From NCBI GenBank assembly GCA_002382975.1, contig DFTB01000012.1, positions 1-64,000 on the forward strand: a DNA stretch of 64,000 nt. The letters run 5' to 3'. The translations under genes were made by a program, and so were the position numbers. Under the pieces are notes generated by a model. That model was not told the origin of the DNA. It was given only the letters and a program-made list of their open reading frames with translations, and ran no database searches. The first letter of the stretch is position 1; every line of letters starts with the position of its first letter. This DNA comes from Fibrobacter sp. UBA4223. GTDB taxonomy: Bacteria; Fibrobacterota; Fibrobacteria; Fibrobacterales; Fibrobacteraceae. Positions 1-8,976 of this stretch are shown in pieces.

Positions 1-85
1 GGCTCCGCCGCTCCGGAATAATCAAATTTCCTATAAAAAAACAAATCACTATAATTAAAATCACCAAATCTTTTGAATTATCCAT
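1..85 (-). CDS. Partial CDS, small membrane-anchored protein N-terminus
   Basis: An ATG at 83-85 on the minus strand is preceded by a strong Shine-Dalgarno (GGAGGG, 7 nt upstream) and opens a frame that runs off the left edge. The 28 visible codons start MDNSKDLV and continue with a hydrophobic run (ILIIVICFFIGNLII), so the product begins with a signal anchor or transmembrane helix. Nothing else can be said about function. The good ribosome binding site is the main reason to call it. The gene is cut by the window edge, not necessarily broken. Confidence 0.5.
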   Translation of the reverse strand, partial: MDNSKDLVILIIVICFFIGNLIIPERRS

Positions 86-364
86 AGTTTCCCTCCATCT
101 TGTTTTGAAGTAAAAAGGTTTCAAAAAAAATTCTATCTTTTAAAATACATTCTTTTTCTTATTTTCAGCAAATTTTTTGTCATTTTTGTCAAGCCGTATT
201 TGCTAATTTCTAGCCAACGGCTGTTCATTCGGCTTTGTTGTCGGGAATTCCGACCTTTCCCATATCCCCCGACAGGGGCCCGCAGGGGGCTTGCGTTCCA
301 TAGGATAAGGCTATGGATATACCGAAATTTTTGGAAATTATCGCAGTTTTTGCGGTAATTATTG

Positions 365-378
365 GTAAATACGTTTAC
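365..378. promoter_or_regulatory. Inverted repeat, candidate AbiEi operator
   Basis: GTAAA-TACG-TTTAC lies about 60 bp before the abiEi start in an AT-rich promoter region, and a further GTAAA half-site occurs at 414-418. AbiEi-family antitoxins repress their own operon by binding inverted repeats; that this is the site is inferred. Confidence 0.4.
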
Positions 379-438
379 TTTTTACACGAAATTATATATA
401 TTATCGTTATCAAAGTAAATATATACCGGGATATTCCT

Positions 439-1026
439 ATGAAGGACTGCGTATTCAAAGCAATCAAAAGACATGGAAACCTTCTGACTACCGATATGGC
501 TATACGCAGCGGCGTTTCCAAAACAATGCTTGCGAGGTATGTAGATAAGGGAGAATTGGTCCATGTTCGCCATGGACTTTACGCTCTACCCGATTCAATA
601 ATCGACAGCATGTACGCGATTCATCTTCAGAATCCAAGTATTATCTTCTCGCACGAAAGTGCACTATTTTTGAATGGCTTTGCCGAAAGGACCCCCTTCA
701 AACATTCAATAACCATCCGTTCTGACAAGGTCGTTCCCCAGTCCATCAAAGAACAATGCTCTATTTTTTATGTAAAGCCAGAATTCTTGAAAATAGGTTT
801 AAGCCAACGCAAAACAACTTTTGGCAACCTGGTCCCATGTTACGATGCCGAACGGACTCTTTGTGATATTTTGAGAAGCCGTCGACGGATCGACGACGAA
901 ACAGCTATTGCCGCTATTAAGAATTACGCAAAAATGGCGCAAAAGAACTTGTTCAACCTCTACGATTATGCAACAAGGCTTTCCGTCATTTCAACGGTTC
1001 AACAATACATGGAGGTGCTTGTTTGA
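439..1026 (+). CDS. abiEi: AbiEi-type antitoxin / transcriptional repressor (type IV TA)
   Basis: The 195-aa product has a winged-helix N-terminus (about residues 1-55, with TDMAIRSGVSKTMLARYV as the likely recognition helix region and GLYALPD at the wing), followed by the C-terminal domain usual for AbiEi proteins. It should repress the operon and neutralise the downstream nucleotidyltransferase toxin. An upstream in-frame ATG at 313 would add 42 residues that look like translated promoter DNA, so the ATG at 439 is preferred. Its stop overlaps the abiEii start by 4 nt, which implies translational coupling. The pair is more AT-rich than its neighbours, which fits a horizontally acquired defence module. 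The family call rests on domain layout and partner. Confidence 0.8.
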   Translation: MKDCVFKAIKRHGNLLTTDMAIRSGVSKTMLARYVDKGELVHVRHGLYALPDSIIDSMYAIHLQNPSIIFSHESALFLNGFAERTPFKHSITIRSDKVVPQSIKEQCSIFYVKPEFLKIGLSQRKTTFGNLVPCYDAERTLCDILRSRRRIDDETAIAAIKNYAKMAQKNLFNLYDYATRLSVISTVQQYMEVLV

Positions 1027-1871
1027 AACAAAGAACACCCAACGCAACACGCTTAAAAGCTCGGATTAACGCCTATGCAAAATACAATGCCATACCAGCA
1101 CAGGTCGTTTTGCAGAATTTCATGTTTGAGCGGTTCGTCGAAAGAATAGCCCGTTCTAGATTTGCGTCGAATTTCATTCTAAAGGGCGGATTACTACTAT
1201 CCTCTATGCTAGGGCTCGACAAGCGCTCTACAATGGATATGGATACAACTGTTGTCGATTTCCCGCTAACAGAAGATAAAATCAACGAAGCCATACAGGA
1301 TATTATAAGCGAGCCATTAGGGGACAATGTCACATTTGAAATTATTTCATCGACCTCAATTAGAAAGGACGATGCCTATGGCGGTTTTTGCCTCAAACTA
1401 AATGCTGTATACGAATCTGTGATTACGCCTATTTTCATTGACATAACTACAGGCGATTCCATTGTTCCAGGCCCCGTTAAGTTTGGATATCGTAAAATCT
1501 TCGATGACGAACTTTTTCTTGTATATTCATACCCCATAGAAACAATTCTAGCAGAAAAACTTGAAACAATTGTAACAAGAGGAATATTCAATAAACGCCC
1601 CCGTGACTACTACGATGTCTATATGCTCATAAAGTCAGTCCAGTTCGACATCCCTACTTTGAGTCGAGCATTACTTTCGACAGCGGAGCACCGCAAGACC
1701 GCAGACGTGGTGACGCAGGAATACGCACAGCGGATGGACATTATCGAACATAGCGACGACATACGCCGCCAATGGGAAAAATACAGCAAGACCTTCAGTT
1801 ATGCGAAAGGTATCCCGTTTGAAACAGTTGTTGGATCAGTACGAAATCTGCTTGAAAAGGTTCTTGCCTAG
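1023..1871 (+). CDS. abiEii: AbiEii/AbiGii-type nucleotidyltransferase toxin
   Basis: The 282-aa product has the family's nucleotidyltransferase hallmarks near the N-terminus: KGG-LLL (about residues 55-60) followed by KRSTMDMDTTV (about 67-77), whose Asp residues bind metal. A PIETILAEKLETIVTRG stretch and a RPRDYYDVYML stretch match the later conserved motifs. Known relatives transfer nucleotides to tRNA or other targets and cause abortive phage resistance or stasis. The start is TTG at 1023, inside the abiEi stop (TTGA overlap), with a good GGAGG site at 1011-1015. No key residue appears to be missing. Confidence 0.85.
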   Translation: MKQRTPNATRLKARINAYAKYNAIPAQVVLQNFMFERFVERIARSRFASNFILKGGLLLSSMLGLDKRSTMDMDTTVVDFPLTEDKINEAIQDIISEPLGDNVTFEIISSTSIRKDDAYGGFCLKLNAVYESVITPIFIDITTGDSIVPGPVKFGYRKIFDDELFLVYSYPIETILAEKLETIVTRGIFNKRPRDYYDVYMLIKSVQFDIPTLSRALLSTAEHRKTADVVTQEYAQRMDIIEHSDDIRRQWEKYSKTFSYAKGIPFETVVGSVRNLLEKVLA

Positions 1872-1888
1872 CCTTCTCAACAGAAAAT

Positions 1889-1907
1889 CCCTCGGCTAAG
1901 CCGAGGG
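1889..1907 (+). terminator. Hairpin after abiEii
   Basis: CCCTCGGC-TAA-GCCGAGGG forms a perfect 8-bp stem 18 nt past the abiEii stop. The T-run behind it is weak (ACAAACTTT). Confidence 0.55.
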
Positions 1908-1920
1908 ACAAACTTTATCG

Positions 1921-1946
1921 GAGATCCCCGCCTTCGCGGGGATGAC
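1921..1946. repeat. REP-like palindrome
   Basis: GAGATCCCCGCC followed by TTCGCGGGGATGAC forms an 8-9 bp stem with a short loop. It is the cleanest copy of the dispersed family that recurs throughout the window, always with GATC on one side and ATGAC on the other. Confidence 0.8.
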
Positions 1947-1970
1947 ATTTTGTCAATTACGTGTGAGCGA

Positions 1971-1995
1971 AAAACGACCGGTATTAACCGGTCGT
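1971..1995 (-). terminator. Terminator of mdh
   Basis: ACGACCGGT-ATTA-ACCGGTCGT is a perfect 9-bp stem. On the minus strand it is followed by TTTTCGC, about 55 nt past the mdh stop. Confidence 0.65.
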
Positions 1996-2051
1996 GTTCG
2001 CGGGAGTGAGCGCCAGCCCTACACTTGTATGCTAGAGTCTAGCGCGAACGG

Positions 2052-2996
<945 letters not shown>

Positions 2997-3033
2997 TTAA
3001 CCTTCCTTTTAAGGTAATTAGATTTTTACGCAT

Positions 3034-3041
3034 CAAATATA
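3034..3041 (-). promoter_or_regulatory. TAnnTTTG promoter element of mdh
   Basis: TATATTTG on the minus strand, 41 nt before the mdh ATG. It matches the Bacteroidetes-type -7 box. Confidence 0.5.
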
Positions 3042-3116
3042 GCATTTTTTCGTGTTTCAGACAATGAAAAAACGCCCCAAAAAGCCGAAAAACGGAAAAA
3101 ATAAGCATGGTTCGTC

Positions 3117-4010
3117 TTAAAACAAGTCCAGCGTGCTGTCGAGGTAGATTTCTTCGCGGACCTTGAGCTGGAATTCGGGTTTGGTCATGTAATAGAGCAG
3201 AAATTCCAGGATGACGGCGCTGCCGAGGCTGCGGCCTTCGATTTTAAAGTGGCGGAATCCTTGCGGGGCGTATACGTTTTGAATATCGTCGATTCCGATA
3301 AAGCCGGGATTTTTCATGGCGTCAGAGAAGCGGTAGCCACGCCCTGCGTTCGGCGAGGCACAAACGTGGTCTTCTTGAGTTTCGCCGAGGTTTTTCTGGC
3401 TCACGTTCTCGTAGCACTTTTTGCGATCTTGGCAGCCGAACCAGCAGCATTCATTGCACAGGAACTCGACTTTATGCTTTTGCGCAGCCGATAGTGCGTT
3501 GAGTTTGGCGAATTGCTTGTTGAGCCTGAAATCCGGCACCACGTAACTAAATTCGTCGCGGTTCAGTTCTGCTTCGAAGCGGCTAAATTCCATCAGCACC
3601 TTCGTGGTCGAAGAAACGAAATAGAATCCCGGATACTTCGCCTTGATGTAATCGAGCAACAAATCCGAATGAACAATAACGCCGCTCGGAGCCGCTCCAT
3701 TTTTTTCGAACAGGGCGCACAAATCATTACATTTCTTGTCAGAAAGATGCTCTTCCCGGAGAAGCGAATTGCTGAAGGTCAAGCGCGCCGAGATGCCATA
3801 TTCCTTGGTGAGCGCAGCAACGGACTCGGGGTCTGCATCGCCAAATCCGACGCGGCCTCCACCCCACAGGCAATCGCTGGGCGCACCGTAAATAGAACCG
3901 ATTTCGCACCACTCGTAAAAGTATTCCCGATGCTCGCGGAACAGAGGCAAAAACGCCTTGTATAGGTCGTAAAATTCGAACAGGCCGGGAAGGTGGTAGA
4001 AAACGCTCAT
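3117..4010 (-). CDS. U32 peptidase-like protein
   Basis: The 297-aa product resembles U32 (collagenase-like) family proteins in general layout. It has a TIM-barrel-like order of short strands, a central Cys cluster (CNECCWFGCQDRKKC), and near the end FRHFKIEGRSL, close to the KIEGR signature of the family. U32 members act as peptidases or in tRNA or ubiquinone modification, so the substrate is open. A frame from GTG at 4043 exists, but a TATATTTG promoter element lies at 4016-4023, 5 nt before the ATG at 4010. I therefore start at 4010 and infer a leaderless message. It is divergent from the phosphodiesterase gene. Confidence 0.55.
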   Translation of the reverse strand: MSVFYHLPGLFEFYDLYKAFLPLFREHREYFYEWCEIGSIYGAPSDCLWGGGRVGFGDADPESVAALTKEYGISARLTFSNSLLREEHLSDKKCNDLCALFEKNGAAPSGVIVHSDLLLDYIKAKYPGFYFVSSTTKVLMEFSRFEAELNRDEFSYVVPDFRLNKQFAKLNALSAAQKHKVEFLCNECCWFGCQDRKKCYENVSQKNLGETQEDHVCASPNAGRGYRFSDAMKNPGFIGIDDIQNVYAPQGFRHFKIEGRSLGSAVILEFLLYYMTKPEFQLKVREEIYLDSTLDLF

Positions 4011-4015
4011 CACGT

Positions 4016-4023
4016 CAAATATA
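4016..4023 (-). promoter_or_regulatory. Promoter element of a leaderless gene
   Basis: TATATTTG ends 5 nt before the ATG at 4010. No Shine-Dalgarno is possible in the space left. Confidence 0.55.
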
Positions 4024-4072
4024 CCTATTTCTATTTCGCCCACCTACCCTATTTTAACTATATTACAATCAT

Positions 4073-4107
4073 CTCCGAACTCCGAAATTCGAATTCTGAA
4101 TTATCCT
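4073..4107. repeat. Heptamer tract
   Basis: Five 7-nt units in strict phase (CTCCGAA, CTCCGAA, ATTCGAA, TTCTGAA, TTATCCT) end exactly at the ATG of the phosphodiesterase gene and replace any recognisable ribosome binding site. Confidence 0.65.
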
Positions 4108-4680
4108 ATGCGCACTTTAGTTCTTTCTGATATTCACGGTTCTGCGTTCGCCTGCAAGATGGCGCTTTCTTACCTCGACAAGCTCAAATGCGACCGCATT
4201 TTCCTTTTGGGCGACCTACTTTATCACGGGCCCCGAAACCCGCTGCCCGGCGGACACGACCCGCAAGGCGTTGTCGAGCTCTTGAGCCCGCTTAAGGACA
4301 AGATTACCGCCGTCCGCGGCAACTGTGACGCCGAAGTGGACCAGATGGTGCTGGGATTCCCCTGCCTTGCCGACTTTGCCGAAATCGAAGAAAACGGACT
4401 GCGTCTGTTTTTGAGCCACGGTCACCTTTACGACCCATACCTATTCAGCCACTACAAGGCCGACGTCTATTTTTCGGGACACACGCACATTTTTACCGCC
4501 GAAAAGAACGCCGATGGCGTCTACTGCCTGAACCCAGGCTCCACGAGCCTGCCCAAGGGCGGAAACCCGCCGACCTTCGGACTTTACGAGAGCGCCGCCC
4601 CCGGCCGTGCGGCCCGTTTCAGCGTGCATCACCTGGAAACCGGTGCGGAACTGACCGCTATTGAGATTGTGCGAGAGTAA
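4108..4680 (+). CDS. yfcE: YfcE-type metallophosphodiesterase
   Basis: The 190-aa product carries the full metal-binding set of the MJ0936/YfcE calcineurin-like family: SDIHGS (8-13), LLGDLLYHGPRNPLPGG (about 34-50), RGNCDAEV (about 70-77), SHGHLYDP and FSGHTHI, then the closing NPGSTSLPKGG. The HGPRNPLP segment is typical of E. coli YfcE. Members hydrolyse phosphodiesters with Mn; the physiological substrate is unknown. The gene is divergent from the U32-like gene, with TATATTA at 4059-4065. Upstream DNA up to the ATG is heptamer repeat. Confidence 0.9.
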   Translation: MRTLVLSDIHGSAFACKMALSYLDKLKCDRIFLLGDLLYHGPRNPLPGGHDPQGVVELLSPLKDKITAVRGNCDAEVDQMVLGFPCLADFAEIEENGLRLFLSHGHLYDPYLFSHYKADVYFSGHTHIFTAEKNADGVYCLNPGSTSLPKGGNPPTFGLYESAAPGRAARFSVHHLETGAELTAIEIVRE

Positions 4681-4753
4681 ATAGAATTATCACTTGCATT
4701 ACCCCCAACGAAAGACTATATTTAATACCAAATTCAGTCTTGTGCGAGGTTTT

Positions 4754-5029
4754 ATGTCAGCCTATAAAAACATCAAGCCAATTTCCTACATTAAGGCAAA
4801 CGCTGCAAAAGTTCTAGACCATGTAAACGACACTCGTGCTCCCTACATTGTCACACAAAACGGCGAGGCTCGCGGCGTAATCCTCGATACCGAGACATTC
4901 CAAATGATGCAGGACGGCTTAAAGTTGTTTAAGCTTTTCGCTCAAAGCGAAGCCGAATTTTCAAAAGGAAAAACAATCCATCAAAAGGACCTCTTTGATT
5001 CCTTGGAGAAAGAACTGAATGCCCTCTAA
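4754..5029 (+). CDS. Phd/YefM-type antitoxin
   Basis: The 91-aa product starts MSAYKNIKPISYIKANAAK, the usual Phd/YefM DNA-binding start, and continues with LDHVNDTRAPYIVTQNGEARGVILD, the beta-hairpin of that fold. The C-terminal third is charged and would wrap the toxin. ATG at 4754 is preferred over 4694 because it has GCGAGG 5 nt upstream and a TATATTTA element at 4728-4735. The gene overlaps the toxin start by 11 nt. The protein should repress its own operon and neutralise the ParE-like toxin. Confidence 0.85.
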   Translation: MSAYKNIKPISYIKANAAKVLDHVNDTRAPYIVTQNGEARGVILDTETFQMMQDGLKLFKLFAQSEAEFSKGKTIHQKDLFDSLEKELNAL

Positions 5030-5357
5030 GAGAATCACTGTAGAATGGTCCGAATCGGCATCTCTCGACCTGAAGTCCATCATCATGCATATCGCAGCGA
5101 GCAGCCCTAAAAACGCCAAGGATGTTCTTGCAAGAATAAAGAAGGAATGTCAGATACTTGAAAAGTTTCCTGATTTGGGCAGACTTCCTGTGGAATTAGA
5201 ATACTTGCAAATCAACGGTTTCCGAGAACTCGTAGTAAGCCCCTGGAGAATCTTTTACCGCAAAGAAGAAAACCGCGTCAAAGTCTTGGCCGTTGTTGAT
5301 TCCAGACGCGATCTAGACGACGCCCTCTGGACACGCATGATGTTTCCGATTATATAA
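5019..5357 (+). CDS. ParE/RelE-superfamily toxin
   Basis: The 112-aa product has the fold signature of ParE-type toxins: VEWSESASLDLKSIIMHIA at the N-terminus (helix pair), ILEKFPDLGRLP in the middle, and FRELVVSPWRIFYRKEENRVKVLAVVDSRRDL at the C-terminus, matching the (Y)RI-Y-V...I--V-H-RR pattern. The VVDSRRD ending without a His argues for ParE (gyrase-targeting) rather than RelE, but this is weak. The start lies inside the antitoxin gene, so the two are coupled. Confidence 0.85.
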   Translation: MPSKRITVEWSESASLDLKSIIMHIAASSPKNAKDVLARIKKECQILEKFPDLGRLPVELEYLQINGFRELVVSPWRIFYRKEENRVKVLAVVDSRRDLDDALWTRMMFPII

Positions 5358-5358
5358 T

Positions 5359-5520
5359 ACTCACGGCAAATTAATAAAGTCACTCACGGCGGGACTCACA
5401 AAGCACTTCGTGCTTTGTAGCCTCTGCTTCGATTTAGCTTCTCACGGCGGGAGGCTGCTTCGCTTTGCGAAGCAGTTCCGGCTTCGGCTCGGATATGCAA
5501 GTATAATTCACGGCGGGACT
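5359..5520. repeat. Partial copies of the tRNA-Arg 3' end
   Basis: The tRNA's 3' end reads ACTCACGGCGGGAGTC on the plus strand. Related fragments occur at 5359-5367 (ACTCACGGC), 5382-5397 (ACTCACGGCGGGACTC), 5441-5452 (CTCACGGCGGGA) and 5508-5520 (TCACGGCGGGACT). They alternate with TTCG-loop hairpins (CAAAGCAC-TTCG-TGCTTTG at 5399 and 5522). No gene is visible between 5358 and 5676. Confidence 0.7.
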
Positions 5521-5640
5521 CACAAAGCACTTCGTGCTTTGTAGCCTCTGCTTCGGCTCAGCATTGCCCGAGCGAGCTCGGTCACTGCGTTCGCCTTACG
5601 CAGAGGTCGAACCCTTCGGGTTCGCCCCCTCCTTAAAAAT

Positions 5641-5675
5641 AAATAGTCTGGACACCAATGGTGTCCAGACTATTT
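5641..5675 (-). terminator. Terminator of tRNA-Arg
   Basis: A perfect 16-bp stem (AAATAGTCTGGACACC with its complement, loop AAT) starts 2 nt past the tRNA 3' end. On the minus strand it runs into TATTTTTAA. It is one of the longest perfect hairpins in the window. Confidence 0.75.
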
Positions 5676-5676
5676 A

Positions 5677-5750
5677 TACTCACGGCGGGAGTCGAACCCA
5701 CGACCCGCTGCTTAGAAGGCAGCTGCTCTATCCAACTGAGCTACGCGAGC
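5677..5750 (-). tRNA. tRNA-Arg (anticodon TCT)
   Basis: The 74-nt minus-strand sequence folds as a cloverleaf. The acceptor is GCTCGCG/CGTGAGT with two G-U pairs, the D-arm is GCTCAGTTGGATAGAGC, the anticodon arm is GCTGC-CTTCTAA-GCAGC with TCT reading AGA, and the T-arm is GTGGG-TTCGACT-CCCGC. The discriminator is A and CCA is not encoded. A TATATT element lies at 5763-5768, 12 nt upstream. Confidence 0.95.
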
Positions 5751-5762
5751 AAAGCGGGCTCT

Positions 5763-5768
5763 AATATA
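5763..5768 (-). promoter_or_regulatory. -10-like element of tRNA-Arg
   Basis: TATATT on the minus strand, 12 nt before the tRNA 5' end. Confidence 0.45.
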
Positions 5769-5794
5769 GAAAAATTATCCTATTCTGTAAAACC

Positions 5795-6322
5795 CTAAAA
5801 GAACTGGTCGATAAATTCCGAATCGTACCCCGGCGTATCGCCAAAGGGCTTATCCGGACTGCGGCGATTTCCCTTATCGGCAAGGCAGTCCTGGGCAAAG
5901 GCTTCCATGTGTCCGGCCTTGCTCATACGGGAGGGGCCAAAGGTACCGTCTTCGTTTTTCATGTGGATGGCAAAGTCCAACCTGTGGAAACACAACGAAT
6001 CCGAATATACGTAGTACATATCGTCAAAGGCTTTACTGAGGGCGTCGCACTGCTCCTCGTCGTCTTTCGTAGATACGAAATGCTCCACAAAGAGCACGCT
6101 GTCTTGGTCAAGATAGTGCACTATGTTGAACGTCCCCTGACCGTCCGCGTAGCCGTATTCCCAGAACTTGGCATCTACATCAAACTTGCAGTCAGGAGCC
6201 TTGGAAGAAGACGAGGACAGGTCCTCCGCCGACGAAGAAGAATCATCGCCACAGGCAGACAGCCCCACAGCCAGGCCCGCGGTCAGGCAGAACGGCAACA
6301 AAAAGCAAAAAAGACGTTTCAT
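5795..6322 (-). CDS. Lipoprotein of unknown function
   Basis: From the ATG at 6322 the 175-aa product has a lipoprotein signal (MKRLFCFLLPF...VGLSAC, Cys at 24), then a Ser/Asp-rich spacer (SSSSAEDLSSSSSK) typical of this genome's exported proteins. A compact Cys-containing domain (DCKFDVDAKFWEYGY...EEQCDAL...SLCFHRLDF...QDCLAD) follows. I do not recognise the domain. An upstream in-frame start at 6352 would lie upstream of the TATATTGT element at 6328-6335 that ends 5 nt before the chosen ATG, so a leaderless transcript is inferred. It is divergent from metF. Confidence 0.65.
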   Translation of the reverse strand: MKRLFCFLLPFCLTAGLAVGLSACGDDSSSSAEDLSSSSSKAPDCKFDVDAKFWEYGYADGQGTFNIVHYLDQDSVLFVEHFVSTKDDEEQCDALSKAFDDMYYVYSDSLCFHRLDFAIHMKNEDGTFGPSRMSKAGHMEAFAQDCLADKGNRRSPDKPFGDTPGYDSEFIDQFF

Positions 6323-6327
6323 GCCCG

Positions 6328-6335
6328 ACAATATA
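6328..6335 (-). promoter_or_regulatory. Promoter element of a leaderless gene
   Basis: TATATTGT followed by CGGGC and then the ATG at 6322. No ribosome binding site. Confidence 0.5.
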
Positions 6336-6438
6336 GCATAATCCGTTGCCATTACCGCCGGCTTTTTATATATTTATGCGTATATTAAAATATTTGCATA
6401 AGTAAATCCCGCCACCCGAAGTGTGGCACGGAGTGAGT

Positions 6439-7323
6439 ATGAAGATTATCGACATCCTCAAGCAAGACAAGATGAGCCTCTCCTTCGAGGTGTTCCCACC
6501 CAAAAAAGAAACCAGCTTCGAGAGCGTCAAGGCGGCAACCGAATCCATCGCGGCCCTCGGCCCCGCCTTCATGAGCGTCACCTACGGCGCAGGCGGCGGC
6601 GTAAGCCACTTCACCCTGGACATCGCAAAGAACCTCAAGGAAAAATACAACATCCCCATGCTGGCTCACCTCACCTGCGTGTCCAGCAGCAAGGAGACGG
6701 TCCGCCAGCGCATTGCCGACATGAAGGCCGCAGGCATCAAGAACGTGATGGCCCTCCGCGGCGACCTCACTCCGGAGCTCATCGAAAAGGGCCGGGAAGG
6801 TTGCGACTACCACTACGCCGTAGAACTCATCCAGGAACTCAAGGCCGCCGACGCAGACTTCTGCATCGGAGCGGCCTGCTACCCCGAAAAGCACCCCGAA
6901 AGCAAGACACAGGCCGAAGACATCAAGCACCTCAAAGAAAAGGTGGACGCCGGCGCCGACTTCTTAACCACCCAGATGGTATTCGACAACAACCTGTTCC
7001 TGAACTTCATGTACAAGCTCCGGGAAGCAGGAGTCACCTGCCCCGTACTCCCCGGCATCATGCCCATCACCAACGCCAACCAGGTGGAGCGGGCCGTCAA
7101 GCTTTCGGGCTCCTTCATGCCCCAGCGGTTCAAGTCCCTGGTGGACAAGTTCGGAAGCGATCCCGAGGCCATGAAGCAGGCGGGCATCATCTACGCCAGC
7201 GACCAGATTATCGACCTGTACGCCAACGGCATCACCAACGTGCACGTCTATTCCATGAACAAGCCCGACGTAGCCGAAGGCATCCTGAAGAACGTCTCTG
7301 CCATTTTGGGCAAGACGCTCTAA
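6439..7323 (+). CDS. metF: 5,10-methylenetetrahydrofolate reductase
   Basis: The 294-aa flavoenzyme reduces methylene-THF to methyl-THF for methionine synthesis. The family landmarks are present: LSFEVFPPKKE with the conserved Glu near residue 19, SVTYGAGG (about 48), AHLTCVSSSKE (about 76), NVMALRGD (about 105), IGAACYPEKHPE (about 142), FLTTQMVFDN (about 175) and LPGIMPI (about 203). Length is normal. The start at 6439 has GGAGTGAG just upstream; an earlier ATG at 6421 lacks this. It is monocistronic and followed by a terminator. Confidence 0.95.
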   Translation: MKIIDILKQDKMSLSFEVFPPKKETSFESVKAATESIAALGPAFMSVTYGAGGGVSHFTLDIAKNLKEKYNIPMLAHLTCVSSSKETVRQRIADMKAAGIKNVMALRGDLTPELIEKGREGCDYHYAVELIQELKAADADFCIGAACYPEKHPESKTQAEDIKHLKEKVDAGADFLTTQMVFDNNLFLNFMYKLREAGVTCPVLPGIMPITNANQVERAVKLSGSFMPQRFKSLVDKFGSDPEAMKQAGIIYASDQIIDLYANGITNVHVYSMNKPDVAEGILKNVSAILGKTL

Positions 7324-7354
7324 TCACGAAAAAAAATCAAATTCAAAAAAATTA

Positions 7355-7385
7355 GGGAACCGCGTCACTGCGGTTCCCATTTTTC
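7355..7385 (+). terminator. Terminator of metF
   Basis: GGGAACCGC-GTCACT-GCGGTTCCC followed by ATTTTTC. A classic Rho-independent signal, 31 nt past the metF stop. Confidence 0.85.
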
Positions 7386-7411
7386 AAAATCTCTACAGTA
7401 TGGAGATCTTT

Positions 7412-8782
7412 TTACTTCTTTTCGTCAGGAGTATCTACCGGAGCACTGCTGGCCTTGGGGCCCTGGCCCTGTTCCATCATCTCCTTCATGCGCAGCAGCG
7501 TCCTCTGAATATTGAACATCAGCAGCAACAATGCAATTAGGATAACAACCGCCGCACCAATCAGAACGGCCCAGCCACCAACGCTCATGATACCGACCTT
7601 GACAGCCTTCTTTGCCGCAGCTTCAGCTTCGGCTTCAGCCTTTTTCTGATTATACTCGGCAACACGTTTAGCATTCTCCTCGACCTGCAGTTTCATCATG
7701 TCGATATAAAGCTTATAGTAATTCTTCAGGTTGCAATCGATTTCGTTTCCGGAATGGAGATTGCTCATAGAAAGGAACTGGTCTGTAGCGCGTGTCCAGT
7801 CAGAAATCGGAGTCATCTGGAGCTGGCCATCAGCATCGTAGGTGTTGTAAATCTTTATGATTTCACCGTAGCTGGCACGGGAGACAAGCCACACATCCAT
7901 CCGCTTCAGGCCATGGGCGATATTCACCACTTCCATCGCCTTCTTCATCATCTCGGCTCCGTTCACCGGATTTTTCTCCATAAAGTCTTCCAACTGGGAG
8001 AACAGGCCTTCCACCTGCACCGTTATGGAGGCGTCATCCGCGTTTCCGATAACCTTATCAACGACAGACCACAATTCAAAGGTCGCCTTCACCTCATCCA
8101 AAGTTTTCAGACGGTCCAACCACCTGAAAGAAATCTTCATGATGGTTCCACGAGAAGATTCCTGGTAGAACTGCAGGTGTGTGCCCATCTCGTTGGCAAC
8201 CATCTGCTGGTTTACAGAGTCGCAGGGGAAATAGCCATTCAGCACCTTCCTGATTTCCAGGGCAAAGTAGGTATCCACTTCACCTGACACGAAGCACCTG
8301 TCGGGGAACTTGCGCTTGACTTCCCATTCCTCATAGTAGTCATTCCAGACCTTGACCTCTTCCGCTTCACTAGCATCGCAAATATTCTGGGGTTTCTTCA
8401 AGTTCTGCGTGAACTTTTCCTTGGGGAAAGCCTTGACAAAGGCGTCCAGAGACACCCTAGGCATCGCACACTTCTCTTCTTCCACTATCTGGATTTCCGA
8501 TGTCTTTTTCTTGACAACGCATTTGGGCATCTGAGAGACGTCAACCGCCTGGCGTTCCGCAAGATTCGGCTTTTCCACATTCCGCTTCATCACAGGAGTC
8601 AAGCCGTACAGAACAGCAATCAAGCCAAGAACGGCCCCGATAACACCTAGAATCGTAAGTATGTGCCAAAAAATTCTTGATACGGGGAAATTAAAGGCGT
8701 TTTCGACATTGTCCATCCTGGACATTGCCCGTTCCCTGTATTTGGACCACATTTCTGCAAACTTGGACCATATCTTTTTCAT
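7412..8782 (-). CDS. Two-TM membrane protein of unknown function
   Basis: The 456-aa product starts at the ATG at 8782 (GGAGTACG site just upstream) and has a transmembrane helix near residues 36-62 (WHILTILGVIGAVLGLIAVLYG). A long extracytoplasmic region follows, then a charged coiled-coil-like stretch (RVAEYNQKKAEAEAEAAAKK), a second helix near 418-442 (VLIGAAVVILIALLLLMF) and a short polar tail. The large central domain has few Cys and no motif I know. It is divergent from the HD-like gene. Membrane topology is clear; function is not. Confidence 0.65.
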   Translation of the reverse strand: MKKIWSKFAEMWSKYRERAMSRMDNVENAFNFPVSRIFWHILTILGVIGAVLGLIAVLYGLTPVMKRNVEKPNLAERQAVDVSQMPKCVVKKKTSEIQIVEEEKCAMPRVSLDAFVKAFPKEKFTQNLKKPQNICDASEAEEVKVWNDYYEEWEVKRKFPDRCFVSGEVDTYFALEIRKVLNGYFPCDSVNQQMVANEMGTHLQFYQESSRGTIMKISFRWLDRLKTLDEVKATFELWSVVDKVIGNADDASITVQVEGLFSQLEDFMEKNPVNGAEMMKKAMEVVNIAHGLKRMDVWLVSRASYGEIIKIYNTYDADGQLQMTPISDWTRATDQFLSMSNLHSGNEIDCNLKNYYKLYIDMMKLQVEENAKRVAEYNQKKAEAEAEAAAKKAVKVGIMSVGGWAVLIGAAVVILIALLLLMFNIQRTLLRMKEMMEQGQGPKASSAPVDTPDEKK

Positions 8783-8976
8783 TCGTACTCCTTGGTTTAT
8801 GTTAATTTCTTTATAAATGTAAATAAAAACTAACAGACTGTACAAGTGCTCAAAAGCACACCATACATTCCAAAAAAGAGCAAATAAAACAAAAACGTGA
8901 CACTTTTCCCGGCACATTATATATATTGGGGGTATGGCGCAAGTCGCCCAAAATTCTACACTCAAAAAGGAACATT

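Noticed and set aside
313..438. Upstream extension of abiEi from ATG 313
   Set aside because: It would translate promoter and palindrome DNA; homologous proteins start near the winged helix.
5534..5764. 76-codon plus-strand frame across the tRNA
   Set aside because: It is antisense to a well-folded tRNA-Arg and its terminator and has no protein-like composition.
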